Assembly (NCBI RefSeq): GCF_018129085.1
Contig: NZ_JAAGBB010000012.1
Location: 1 to 64,000 of the forward strand
Length of the DNA stretch: 64,000 nt
Source: Plastoroseomonas hellenica
GTDB lineage: Bacteria; Pseudomonadota; Alphaproteobacteria; Acetobacterales; Acetobacteraceae
Direction: 5' to 3'
The notes beneath the pieces were generated by a model. That model worked only from the letters and a program-made list of their open reading frames with translations. It did no database searches and was not told where the DNA came from. Shown here piece by piece: positions 17,451 through 27,871 of the stretch. Made by a program: the position numbers and the translations under genes. How positions within the stretch are numbered: position 1 is the first letter of the stretch; every line of letters starts with the position of its first letter.

Positions 17451-18413
17451 TCAAGCCGCTTCGCGCCAGCGATGGCAGGCCACCGCATGGCCTGGCGCCA
17501 CAGCCTCCGTCGCGGGCGCCCGCTCCGCGCAGAGCGGCAAGGCGGCCGGACAGCGCGGATGGAAGCGGCAGCCTGTCGGGACAGCGCGGAGGCTCGGCGG
17601 GTCGCCCTGCAGCGAGGGGCCGCTGTCGCGCCCGTCCAGATGCGGCGCGGCGGCGAGCAGCGCCCGCGTATAGGGGTGGCGAGGTGCTGCGAAGATCTCC
17701 GCAGTGCTGCCCTGCTCGACGATGCGGCCGAGATACATCACCGCGACGCGGTCACAGACACGACGCACCACCGAGAGGTCGTGGGAGATAAAGATCAGCG
17801 TCAGGCCGAAGCGCCCGCGCAGCGCGCGCAGCAGACGCAGCACCGCCGCCTGCACCGAGAGGTCGAGCCCCGCCGTCGGCTCGTCCAGGATGACGATGCG
17901 CGGCCTGAGCAACAGGATGCGCGCGAGGCCGATGCGCCGCTGCTGGCCACCCGAAAGCTCGTGCGGGTAGCGCGCGGCGAGCGCCGGATCGAGCCCCACC
18001 GCGCTGAGGGTCTCGGCAATGCGTCCCTGCCGCTCGGCGGCGGCGACGCCATGGATGGCGAGGCCCTCGGCGAGGGTCGCGCCGACCGTCCACCAGGGAT
18101 CGAGTGCCGCGCCCGGATCCTGGTGCACATACTGGATCGCGGCGCGCGTCGCCCGGGCCTGGCGCGGCGCCTCGCCAGAGACGGGGCGCCCCGCGAGGCG
18201 GATCTCGCCCGCCGCCTCGCGCTGCAGCCCGAGCAGGGTGCGAGCGAGCGTCGTCTTGCCGCAGCCGGATTCGCCCACGATGCCGAAGGTCTCGCCCTCC
18301 TCGACGGAGAGGTCGACCCCGTCCACCGCCCGCACACCCGGCAGGCGGCGCAGCAGGCGCCGACGCGCGCCGAGTTCCACCACAAGGCTGGAAGCGCCGA
18401 GGATTTCAGACAA
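17451..18413 (-). CDS. dppF: Oligopeptide/dipeptide ABC transporter ATP-binding protein (DppF-like)
   Basis: A 320-residue ATPase. Walker A GESGCGKTT (about 47-55), Q-loop YVHQDPGAALDP, signature LSGGQQRR, Walker B IVILDEPTAGLD, and the C-terminal oligopeptide-family motif CRFHPRCP with conserved Cys. The start is TTG at 18413, whose bases overlap the TGA of the upstream ATPase (TTGTCTGA), with GGAG eight bases before. No ATG lies in this frame nearby. It pairs with the upstream DppD-like ATPase to energise the permease. Confidence 0.9.
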   Translation of the reverse strand: MSEILGASSLVVELGARRRLLRRLPGVRAVDGVDLSVEEGETFGIVGESGCGKTTLARTLLGLQREAAGEIRLAGRPVSGEAPRQARATRAAIQYVHQDPGAALDPWWTVGATLAEGLAIHGVAAAERQGRIAETLSAVGLDPALAARYPHELSGGQQRRIGLARILLLRPRIVILDEPTAGLDLSVQAAVLRLLRALRGRFGLTLIFISHDLSVVRRVCDRVAVMYLGRIVEQGSTAEIFAAPRHPYTRALLAAAPHLDGRDSGPSLQGDPPSLRAVPTGCRFHPRCPAALPLCAERAPATEAVAPGHAVACHRWREAA

Positions 18414-19365
18414 CCGCCATCTCCGGCAGGGGCTCATGATGCCAGGGGCAGGCGACGGAACGATCCTCCGTGAGCAGCAACGGCGGAACCTCCGTGGCGC
18501 AGCTCGCATGGGCGATGGGGCAGCGCGGATGGAAGCGACAGCCGGAAGGCTGCGCATCGGCGGCCGGTACGGTGCCGGGAATGCCGATGAGATCGGCGGC
18601 GCGATCGGGGTGGCAGGCGAGGAGCATGCGCGTATAGGGATGCTCCGGCGCGTCGAGCACGGCTCGGGTGAGGCCGCTTTCCACCACCCGCCCGGCATAG
18701 AGCACGGTCACCTGCTCGCAGAGGGTGGCGAGCACACCGAAATCATGGGTGACGAAGAGCAGGGCGAGGCCGCGCTCGCTCGCCAGGCGCCGCAGCAGCG
18801 CCAGGATCTCCCGCTGGGTGGTGACGTCGAGCGCGGTGGTGGGTTCGTCGGCCACCAGCAGGGCCGGGTCGCAGGAGAGCGCTGCCGCGATCAGCAGGCG
18901 TTGGCGCTGGCCGCCCGAGAATTCATGCGGGTATTTGTCCAGCGCGCCTTCGGGATCGGGAAGCTGCACGGCGCGGAAGAGCTCGATGAGCTTCGCCCGA
19001 TGCTGGCGGCGGTTCCCCGGCGCATGGCGGCGCATCACCTCCAGAAGCTGCGTGCCGGCGCGGAAGACCGGGTTGAGCGAGAGATAGGGGTCCTGCGGCA
19101 CGAAGCCGATACGGCCACGCGCCGAGGCGGCCTGGTCCGACAGGATGTCGCGCCCCTCGAACAGGATGGCGCCGCGCGGGATGCGCGCATGGCGCGGCAG
19201 GATGCCGAGGATCGCGCGCAGCAGGGTCGACTTGCCGCAGCCGCTCTCACCCACCACCCCCATCGTGGCGCCAGGGCGGATGACGAGGCCGACATCGTCG
19301 AGGATGCTGGCGCGGCCAAGCTGGACGGCGAGCCCGTCCACCCGCAGCAGATCGGGGCCCGTCAT
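18406..19365 (-). CDS. dppD: Oligopeptide/dipeptide ABC transporter ATP-binding protein (DppD-like)
   Basis: A 319-residue ATPase with Walker A GESGCGKST, Q-loop FVPQDPYLSLNP, signature EFSGGQRQR, Walker B LLVADEPTTALD and the CRFHPRCP family tail. The ATG at 19365 overlaps the TGA of the permease gene by four bases (ATGA). The frame is open further upstream, but that part lacks similarity and overlaps the permease. It is the second ATPase-encoding gene of the peptide-type importer, ahead of dppF. Confidence 0.92.
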   Translation of the reverse strand: MTGPDLLRVDGLAVQLGRASILDDVGLVIRPGATMGVVGESGCGKSTLLRAILGILPRHARIPRGAILFEGRDILSDQAASARGRIGFVPQDPYLSLNPVFRAGTQLLEVMRRHAPGNRRQHRAKLIELFRAVQLPDPEGALDKYPHEFSGGQRQRLLIAAALSCDPALLVADEPTTALDVTTQREILALLRRLASERGLALLFVTHDFGVLATLCEQVTVLYAGRVVESGLTRAVLDAPEHPYTRMLLACHPDRAADLIGIPGTVPAADAQPSGCRFHPRCPIAHASCATEVPPLLLTEDRSVACPWHHEPLPEMAVV

Positions 19366-20204
19366 CGGCGACTGCGCCGGAGGCGCGGATCGGCGGCATC
19401 GCGCAGCCCATCGCCCAGAAGATTGAAAGCCAGCACCAGGAGCAGGATGGCGAGGCCGGGAAAGGTCGGGAACCACCAGGCTTCCGGCAGATACTGCCGC
19501 GCCTCGGCGACGGCGAGCCCCCAATCCGGCGAGGGCGGCACCGCGCCCACGCCGAGGAAGCCGAGGATGGCGGCGGTGAGGATGGTGAAGCCCATGCCGA
19601 TGGTGGCGCGCACCAGGATGGCCGGCGCGGCGTTAGGCAGCACATGCAGCAGCAGGATGCGCAGCGGATGCGCGCCGATGCCGGCCAGCGCATCGACGAA
19701 GAGCGCGCCGCGCAGGCGCCGCGTCTCGGCGAAGACGGTGCGGGCGAAGAAGGGCCAATAGGTGAGCGCGAGCGCCACCATCGCGGTGCCGAGCCCCGGC
19801 GCCATGAGCTGGCCCAGCGCGAGGGCGAGGATGAGCTGCGGCACGGCGAGGAAGACATCCGTCAGGCGCATCAGGATGTCGGAGAGCCAGCCATCCTTCC
19901 AGCCCGCGGCAAGGCCGATGGGAATGCCGATCACCGTGGAGGCGAGGACGACCGAGAGCGCCACGGCCAGCGCGTTGCGCGTGCCGAGGATGACGCGGGA
20001 GAGAATGTCGCGGCCGAGATTGTCGGTGCCGAAGGGGAATTCCACCGATGGCTCCCGCAGCCTCTGCAGGAGATGGCTTTCGAAGGCGTCCTCGGGATAG
20101 GGCGCGATCCAGGGTGCGAGGATCGCGACGAGGACGGCGAAGATCACGATGACCAGGCCGAGGGCCGCCACGGGATCGCGCAGCAGACGTCGGAGAAGGC
20201 TCAT
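19362..20204 (-). CDS. dppC: ABC transporter permease (DppC-like)
   Basis: A 280-residue inner-membrane permease with an N-terminal helix (LGLVIVIFAVLVAILAPW), the FPFGTDNLGRDILSRVI segment typical of DppC/OppC, and about five further helices. The coupling loop EAA-type motif lies in DALAGIGAHPLRILLLHVLPN. It overlaps its neighbours by ATGA on both sides, indicating tight translational coupling in the operon. Confidence 0.93.
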   Translation of the reverse strand: MSLLRRLLRDPVAALGLVIVIFAVLVAILAPWIAPYPEDAFESHLLQRLREPSVEFPFGTDNLGRDILSRVILGTRNALAVALSVVLASTVIGIPIGLAAGWKDGWLSDILMRLTDVFLAVPQLILALALGQLMAPGLGTAMVALALTYWPFFARTVFAETRRLRGALFVDALAGIGAHPLRILLLHVLPNAAPAILVRATIGMGFTILTAAILGFLGVGAVPPSPDWGLAVAEARQYLPEAWWFPTFPGLAILLLVLAFNLLGDGLRDAADPRLRRSRR

Positions 20205-21190
20205 CGTGTTCCATCCGAGACGCGGGGGTCGATGACGGCCTGGAGCACATCCACCACCACATTGACGATGGCATAGACCACACCCACCACCAGCGTGACG
20301 GCGAGCAGCGCCTTGTAGTCCGCGGCCAGGATCGCCTGCACCGCATAGGTGCCGAGGCCGGGCCAGTCGAACACCGCCTCCACCACCACGGCGCCCGAGA
20401 TCAGGCCGCCGAAGAGCAGGCCGATCTGCGTGACCGTCACGGTGATCGCGTTGCGCAGCACGTAGATGGCGGCCAGGCGGAACCGCCCATAGCCGGCGGC
20501 GCGGGCATAGAGCACGAAATCCTTCTGCAGCGTCTCGAGCACGCCGGAGCGAGTGAAGCGCGCGATGGTCGCAAGGCCGGGCAGGCTGAGCGTCAGCGCC
20601 GGCAGCAGCATGTGCAGCATGGCGCTGCTCAGGCGGCGGCCATCGCCCGCCAGCAGGCAGTCGATCAGCAGGAAGCCGGTCACGCGCGGCGGCAGGCCGA
20701 GTGCCACGTCGATGCGCCCGCGCAGCGGCAGCCAGTCCAGCTCCATCGAGAAGACCATCTGGAGCATGATGGCGAGCCAGAAGGAGGCGATGGCGAGGCC
20801 CGCGACCGAGACCAGCCGCACCAGGTGATCCGCCGGCCCGTTATGGTCGAGTGCCGCGATCAGGCCGAGCGGGACGCCGAGCAGCGTGGAAAGGAGCAGC
20901 GCCGCGAAGGTGAGCTCCAGCGTCGCCGGCAGGCGCTGCGCGATCTCCTCCGCGACGGGGCGGCCGGTGAAGATGGAATTGCCGAGATCGCCGGTCAGGA
21001 CCTGCCGCACATGGATGATCGCCTGCTCCAGGATCGGGCGGTCCAGCCCGTAGCGCGCGCGGATATCGGCGATCTGCGCGGGTGTGGCGGCATCACCCGC
21101 CAGCGTCGCCGCCGCGTCCCCCGGGATGACGCGGGAGAGGATGAAGGTCGCGACCACCAGCCCGAGCAAGGCCGGCAGCGCCAGCAGCAC
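20201..21190 (-). CDS. dppB: ABC transporter permease (DppB-like)
   Basis: At least 329 residues. DppB/OppB features include FILSRVIPGD, YGLDRPILEQ, GDLGNSIFTGRPV and the EAA loop YARAAGYGRFRLAAIYVLRNA. The annotated start is GTG at 21190. The natural family N-terminus (LLSFILRRVLLALP) begins eight codons earlier at a CTG (21214), which has GGAG seven bases upstream overlapping the binding-protein stop. Thus the real start may be that rare CTG. It is coupled to dppC by a four-base overlap. Confidence 0.9.
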   Translation of the reverse strand: MLLALPALLGLVVATFILSRVIPGDAAATLAGDAATPAQIADIRARYGLDRPILEQAIIHVRQVLTGDLGNSIFTGRPVAEEIAQRLPATLELTFAALLLSTLLGVPLGLIAALDHNGPADHLVRLVSVAGLAIASFWLAIMLQMVFSMELDWLPLRGRIDVALGLPPRVTGFLLIDCLLAGDGRRLSSAMLHMLLPALTLSLPGLATIARFTRSGVLETLQKDFVLYARAAGYGRFRLAAIYVLRNAITVTVTQIGLLFGGLISGAVVVEAVFDWPGLGTYAVQAILAADYKALLAVTLVVGVVYAIVNVVVDVLQAVIDPRVSDGTR

Positions 21191-21215
21191 CCTGCGGAGG
21201 ATGAAGGAGAGCAGT

Positions 21216-22802
21216 TCAGTTCTCCAGCCACATCAGCCGGATTTCACCGCCGGAGCCAACCGGGGAGAATTGGTAGCCCTGCACCCGGCGGGAGAGGCCG
21301 CGGAGATTGACCGTGTTGTAGACCCAGATGTCGGGGCTGTCGGTCACCACCTGGCGGATCGCCTGCTGGTAGAGCGTCTCGCGCTCGGCCCGGTCGGTGG
21401 AGGCGCGGGCGCGGCGCAGCAGCGTGTCCACCCCGTCGTTGCGATACCAGGAGGAGGCCTTCCAGGTGCCATGGAACTGGCTGTCATACATCTGGCCGAC
21501 CCAGTTCTCGGGATCGACGAAATAGGTGCTCACCCAGTGGATCCACATGTCGGGCGTGGTCTCCGCCCGCGCGGTGGCGCCGGTGATGCCCGGCCAGGTG
21601 TTCGGCACGATGCGCAGATTGATGCCGAGCCGGCGCAGATCGGCCTGGAACATCTGCGCCGCCTGGACCGTCTGGTCGAGCTCCGACTGGATATGGATCT
21701 CGATCTCGCGGCCGAGCGGCGCGCCGGCGGCGCGGGCGCGATCGCAATACTCGCGGGCACGCGCCAGGTCGAAGCGGTAGGGCTGGAGGTCGGGCGGGTT
21801 GCCCCAAAGATTGTTGGGGTTGGGCCCGCCATTTCGCACCACCTGCCCCCGCAGGATCACGTCGTTGAAGCCTTCGTAGTTGAAGGCATGAGCGAAGCAG
21901 AGCCGCGCGTCGCGATTGTCGAATGGCGCGCGCGCATTGTTCATGCGGATGATGAAGGTGCGCATGCTCTCGTCGCGCGCCACGCGGGTGCGCGCATTGC
22001 GGTTCACGCGCTCGACCTGGTCGGGGGGCGTGTAGCTGTCGGAGACATCGATCTCGCCGCGCATCAGGGCGAGGATGCGGGTCGAGGTCTCCAGCACCGG
22101 CCGTACCCGCACCTCCTCGATCGGCGCGCGGTTCCCGGACCAGCCGCGGAAATGCTCCCGGTAGCGCGTCAGGTCGAGCTGCACCCGTGCCTGGTAGCTC
22201 TGCGGCGTGATGCGATAGGCGCCCGAGCCCGCGTCATTGGCGGAGAGCCAGGCGGTGCCGAAGTCATTGTCGCGGATATTGGCCTCGACCAGCCGCGGGT
22301 TGACGATAGCCACGAGCGGGATCGCGGAGAGGAAGGGCGCATAGGGCCGGGAGAGCACGAAGCGGATGCCGAGCGGCCCGGTCGCGGTCACGTTCTCCGG
22401 GCTCAGCACGGGGGTGAAGGCACCGGCCGGCCCGCGATTCATCCGCAGCAGCCGGCGGAAGGAATAGACCACCGCCTCCGCGTCCAGCGCGCTTCCGTCG
22501 TGGAATGTCGCACCCTCGCGCAGGGTGAAATCCCAGGTCAGCCCATCGGCCGAGACGGTGTGACCGGTCGCCAGCCAGGGCAGCAGCTCCGGCGGGTTGC
22601 CCTGATAGCGGTAGAGCCCGTCATAGAGGTTGAGCAGGACGAACTGGCTCGGCACGTCAAAGAGCGCGTGCGGGTCGAGCGAGGCCGGCATGGTATCGCC
22701 GAAGACGAGAGGACGCTGCTGCGCCTCGGCATCGCGCGGGGCGAGGGGCAGGACCGCCACCAGGGCGGCGAGGAAGAGGGAGCGAAAGGCGGCGCGATGC
22801 AT
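21216..22802 (-). CDS. dppA: ABC transporter substrate-binding protein, family 5 (DppA/OppA-like)
   Basis: A 528-residue periplasmic binding protein with a Sec signal peptide (MHRAAFRSLFLAALVAVLPL, cleavage near AEA-QQ). The SBP_bac_5 pattern includes the N-terminal LDPHALFDVPSQFVLLNLYDG region, split here as LDPHALFD and LLNLYDGL, and WDFTLREGATFHDG. The ATG at 22802 has GGAGA upstream and gives the signal. It is the first gene of the operon dppABCDF-hyuBA, so it likely captures the substrate later cleaved by HyuAB. Confidence 0.92.
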   Translation of the reverse strand: MHRAAFRSLFLAALVAVLPLAPRDAEAQQRPLVFGDTMPASLDPHALFDVPSQFVLLNLYDGLYRYQGNPPELLPWLATGHTVSADGLTWDFTLREGATFHDGSALDAEAVVYSFRRLLRMNRGPAGAFTPVLSPENVTATGPLGIRFVLSRPYAPFLSAIPLVAIVNPRLVEANIRDNDFGTAWLSANDAGSGAYRITPQSYQARVQLDLTRYREHFRGWSGNRAPIEEVRVRPVLETSTRILALMRGEIDVSDSYTPPDQVERVNRNARTRVARDESMRTFIIRMNNARAPFDNRDARLCFAHAFNYEGFNDVILRGQVVRNGGPNPNNLWGNPPDLQPYRFDLARAREYCDRARAAGAPLGREIEIHIQSELDQTVQAAQMFQADLRRLGINLRIVPNTWPGITGATARAETTPDMWIHWVSTYFVDPENWVGQMYDSQFHGTWKASSWYRNDGVDTLLRRARASTDRAERETLYQQAIRQVVTDSPDIWVYNTVNLRGLSRRVQGYQFSPVGSGGEIRLMWLEN

Positions 22803-22965
22803 GGCGGCGTCTCCGTCGGGCGCGCCATGAAATGCACTGTGCCGCTGCACGGCAAGGGGCAGCGGCACGAAAATCGGGCGATCCAGGCAGCAATTCGCAC
22901 ATGCTGCGTGCAAGTGCCGCTGAGGAAGACGCTCGAAGCCCTCAAGGGATCACGGCACGATCGGC

Positions 22966-23880
22966 TCAGCCCCAGGGATTGGTGAAGCTGCCGCGCGGCG
23001 CGCCCCGGGCGGCGGTGCGGGCCGGCAGCATGCGCGCCGCCATCGCCTCCAGCGCCGCCACCCGGTTCGCGGTGGCGGGGTGGGTGGAGAAGAGGTTGTC
23101 CATCCGCTGCCCCGACAGCGGGTTGATGATGAACATGTGCGCAGTCGCAGGATTCGCTTCCGCAGCCTGGTTCACCCGGCCATGGGCGTAGTGTTCCAGC
23201 TTCATCAGCGCGCTGGCGAGCCAGCGGGGGTCGCCGCAGATCTCGGCGCCCACCCGGTCCGCCTCATATTCGCGGGAGCGGCTGATCGCCATCTGCACCA
23301 GCATGGCCGCGATCGGCGCCAGCACGACCATCAGGATCATGCCGATCGGGCCGAAGGGGCTCTGGCGCCCATTCTCGTCGCGGCCGCCGAACAGGAAGCC
23401 GAACTGCGCCAGCATGCCGATCGCGCCCGCGATGGTCGCGGTCAGCGTCATGATCAGCGTGTCGCGGTTCTTGATATGCGCGAGCTCATGCGCGATCACG
23501 CCCGCCGCCTCCTCTTCCGTCATCACCTCGAGCAGGCCGGTGTTCACCGCGACCGCGGCACGTTCAGGGCTGCGGCCGGTGGCGAAGGCGTTGGGCTGGT
23601 CCTCATGGATCACATAGAGCGCCGGCATCGGCAGCCCCGCCCGCTGCACGAGCTGGGCCGTCAGCTCATAGAGGCGCGGCGCGTCCTGGGGGCCGATCGG
23701 CTGGGCGTTGTGCATGCCGAGCACCACGCGGTCGCTGTTCCACCAGGCGAAGACATTCATCGCGCAGGCGACCAGGAAGGCGATCACCATGCCGTTGCGG
23801 CCGCCGATCAGGTAGCCGATGCCGACGAACAGCGCAGTCAGTGCCGCCAGCAGCAGGGCGGTGCGGAAATAGCCTCCCAT
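22966..23880 (-). CDS. htpX: Zinc metalloprotease HtpX
   Basis: A 304-residue membrane-bound M48 protease. Two N-terminal helices ([28 protein letters not shown]) are followed by zinc-binding HELAH (131-135) and the downstream Glu in [13 protein letters not shown], with a helix pair between. It degrades misfolded inner-membrane proteins alongside FtsH. The ATG at 23880 (MGGYFRTA) has GGAG upstream. The frame is open further but not conserved. It is divergent from the SDH assembly factor gene. Confidence 0.95.
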   Translation of the reverse strand: MGGYFRTALLLAALTALFVGIGYLIGGRNGMVIAFLVACAMNVFAWWNSDRVVLGMHNAQPIGPQDAPRLYELTAQLVQRAGLPMPALYVIHEDQPNAFATGRSPERAAVAVNTGLLEVMTEEEAAGVIAHELAHIKNRDTLIMTLTATIAGAIGMLAQFGFLFGGRDENGRQSPFGPIGMILMVVLAPIAAMLVQMAISRSREYEADRVGAEICGDPRWLASALMKLEHYAHGRVNQAAEANPATAHMFIINPLSGQRMDNLFSTHPATANRVAALEAMAARMLPARTAARGAPRGSFTNPWG

Positions 23881-23965
23881 GATCCCTATCTCCCGGCGGT
23901 CAGCAATGCTGGTCCTGCGGTGCCAGGGATGCGATCCCGCCGCAAGATGAGAGATGGAAGATGTC

Positions 23966-24142
23966 ATGACACAGTCCAAGACCCCCGCCGCGCCGGAACC
24001 GGCCAGCAAGCCCGAGCCCGCCCCCGCGCCCGGCACCACACCCAAGGCACCGCCCATGCCCAAGGAAGTGGACGGTCCGAAGGGGCCGGAGCCGACCCGC
24101 TATGGCGACTGGGAACGGAAAGGTCGCGTGAGCGATTTCTGA
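23966..24142 (+). CDS. DUF1674 protein, succinate dehydrogenase assembly factor 4-like
   Basis: A 58-residue protein. A Pro/Ala-rich N-terminal half precedes the conserved C-terminal block [21 protein letters not shown], of which [11 protein letters not shown] and GRVSDF are the diagnostic parts. In eukaryotes the homologue SDHAF4/Sdh8 shields the flavinylated SdhA subunit. The bacterial role is inferred from that. An ATG at 23954 is also in frame, but GGAAG six bases before 23966 favours the later one. A GANTC-rich spacer follows. Confidence 0.85.
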   Translation: MTQSKTPAAPEPASKPEPAPAPGTTPKAPPMPKEVDGPKGPEPTRYGDWERKGRVSDF

Positions 24143-24151
24143 GACGGCCGC

Positions 24152-24348
24152 GACTCGGGTGCGACTCGGGCGGCCGCGCGGATCGGAGCGAGAACGCGCT
24201 TGTGGCGGTGTTATCGGCCCTGCCACCATCCCTTGTGCGTAGCCGCGCGATTCGCGCCCCGAGTCGCGCGTCAGCGATTCGTTCGCGCGACTCGGACCAA
24301 GGGTTTGATTCGGTGAGTTTTGCCGGCGCGCGATTCCGTGCGCGATTC
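24152..24348. promoter_or_regulatory. Dense cluster of GANTC (CcrM-type) sites
   Basis: Nine GANTC pentamers lie within 197 bases, starting at 24152, 24163, 24249, 24261, 24276, 24289, 24307, 24332 and 24344. At about 70 percent GC, roughly one per 360 bases is expected. A perfect 12-bp inverted repeat CCGAGTCGCGCG / CGCGCGACTCGG (24260-24295) is included. No gene is visible here. The cluster suggests methylation-dependent control or protein binding. Confidence 0.55.
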
Positions 24349-24403
24349 ACGGTGCGTTCCAGCGGGCCGAGAATGCGCCCGAACCGGGTCCAGCGGAACG
24401 CTC

Positions 24404-24566
24404 AGAGACCTGTTGGCAATGGCGGCGGCGGAGGGCTGGCGAGGGATTTTTCGTCCCTGGTGTGCTGGCTGACGCAGCCGATGCTGGTTGCATCGGCGAG
24501 GAAGCCGACGCGCCAGGGGCGGAAAGACCCGCCAGACCGACCCGCAGCCATTGCCAACAGGTCTCT
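24404..24566 (+). repeat. Family A long-hairpin repeat, copy A2 (type copy, 163 bp)
   Basis: Perfect 20-bp terminal inverted repeats start AGAGACCTGTTGG and end CCAACAGGTCTCT. Inside are a middle stem (CGTCCCTGG with CCAGGGGCG) and the apical hairpin GCCGATGC-TGGTT-GCATCGGC (24477-24497 region). The right end meets the TGA stop of the convergent MFS gene. The whole unit can fold into a single long hairpin. Confidence 0.85.
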
Positions 24567-25732
24567 CAGCCCGGACGGCGCCCGATGACGATGCTCAGGG
24601 CGATCAGCCCTGCGCCTGCCAGCAGCAGCGCCGGCGCCGGGCCGAGATAAGCCATTGCATCGCCATAGATCACCGGCCCCAGGCTCTGCCCGCTGAAGAA
24701 GCTGAAGGCGTGCAGCGACACCGCGGAGGCGCGGGACTGTGGCGCCACCTCGGTCACCCGGGTCTGGATGCTGTTGTGGATCATGTAGAAGCCGGTGCCG
24801 AGCAGCAGCATGCCGGTGATCGCGACCGCGAGCGCCGGCGCCAACCCGACCGCGGCGAGCCCGGCGGCGCTGATCCCGCCACCCAGCATCACCATCCGCC
24901 CCTGCCCGATCGAGCGCAGCAGGCCCGGCGCGACGAGCGCGAAGACTATGCCGCCGATACCGAAGGCGCCGATCGCGAAGCCGGCCTCCGCCACGCCACC
25001 AAGGCCCCGGTCGCGTAGGATCGGCGCGATGTAGGGGAAGATGCCGTAGATCAGCGCGCCTTCGATCGCGACGGTCGCGAAGAGGAAACGCGCCGTCGGA
25101 TTGCCGATGATGCCGCGATACCGCCGCAGGGCCACCACCGGGTCGAAGCGTCCGCGCGGCTCGGCCATGCCGCGGCGGAGCTCGCCCAGGACGAAAAGGC
25201 CGGCGGCCAGCGATATCGCGGCGCAGAGCAGGATCACACCGCGCCAGCCCATCAGATCGGTCAGGAAGCCGGCCAGCGCGCCGCCGGCGATCTGCCCGCT
25301 GATGGCGAAGACCAGCAGCCGGCTGATCGCGACCTGGCGCTGCGCCATCGGCACCGCATCGCCCATGATCGCAAGCGTCACCGGCAGCACCCCGCCCGCC
25401 GCCATGCCGGCCAGCACGCGCGCCGCCATGAGCCAGCCGAAGCCCGGCGCGAAGGCACCGAGGCTCAGCATGACCGCGAGGACCAGCAGCGCGACCGTCA
25501 CCATCCGCCGCTTGCCGGTCGCATCCGCGATCGGCCCGAGGATCGGCTGGATCAGCGCGTAGGGCAGCGAAAAGGCGGTCGCCAGCAGCGCGATCCGCTC
25601 CGGCGGCGCCCCGAATTCGATCCCGAGCTCCGCCGCGGCGGGATCGAGCGCGCGGAGCGCGAAGGCCCCCGCGAAGGATGCGGCACCGAAGACGACGGTG
25701 AGGCGGAGAACGGATGGTGCGGCGGCTGACAT
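24566..25732 (-). CDS. MFS transporter (drug/arabinose efflux-like)
   Basis: A 388-residue, 12-helix major facilitator protein. The MFS loop motif ATGKRRMV follows helix 2 (GPIADATGKRR), and motif C-like ILPVTLAIMGD-type Gly/Pro pattern is in helix 5 region. It resembles AraJ/YdhP-type efflux proteins, substrate unknown. The ATG at 25732 (MSAAAPSV) starts just before helix 1; a much longer open frame upstream has no transporter features. It lies 71 bases downstream of acs on the same strand. Its TGA abuts repeat A2. Confidence 0.83.
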   Translation of the reverse strand: MSAAAPSVLRLTVVFGAASFAGAFALRALDPAAAELGIEFGAPPERIALLATAFSLPYALIQPILGPIADATGKRRMVTVALLVLAVMLSLGAFAPGFGWLMAARVLAGMAAGGVLPVTLAIMGDAVPMAQRQVAISRLLVFAISGQIAGGALAGFLTDLMGWRGVILLCAAISLAAGLFVLGELRRGMAEPRGRFDPVVALRRYRGIIGNPTARFLFATVAIEGALIYGIFPYIAPILRDRGLGGVAEAGFAIGAFGIGGIVFALVAPGLLRSIGQGRMVMLGGGISAAGLAAVGLAPALAVAITGMLLLGTGFYMIHNSIQTRVTEVAPQSRASAVSLHAFSFFSGQSLGPVIYGDAMAYLGPAPALLLAGAGLIALSIVIGRRPG

Positions 25733-25803
25733 CGGCAGCCATGGTGCGACGCAACATGCGCCGCGTCCATCGCCTCTCCGACCGAGCCGCCCTGATGAAC
25801 CCG

Positions 25804-27738
<1,935 letters not shown>

Positions 27739-27819
27739 AGCAGCATTCCTCCCAACCGGGGCACCGGCCTTCTCGGCCCTAGTTGTGCTGCGTGGCGTCG
27801 CGCGGCGTCAACAGTGCGG

Positions 27820-27845
27820 CCGGGGGGCGCCCTGCCGCCCCCCGG
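27820..27845. terminator. GC-rich inverted repeat after the liv-type binding protein gene
   Basis: Perfect 10-bp arms CCGGGGGGCG / CGCCCCCCGG with a six-base loop lie 26 bases downstream of the binding protein stop and upstream of acs. There is no U-tract, so intrinsic termination is uncertain, but position suggests it ends the liv operon transcript. Confidence 0.5.
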
Positions 27846-27871
27846 GCTGACCCTGTTCCCGGAAGGCGGCC

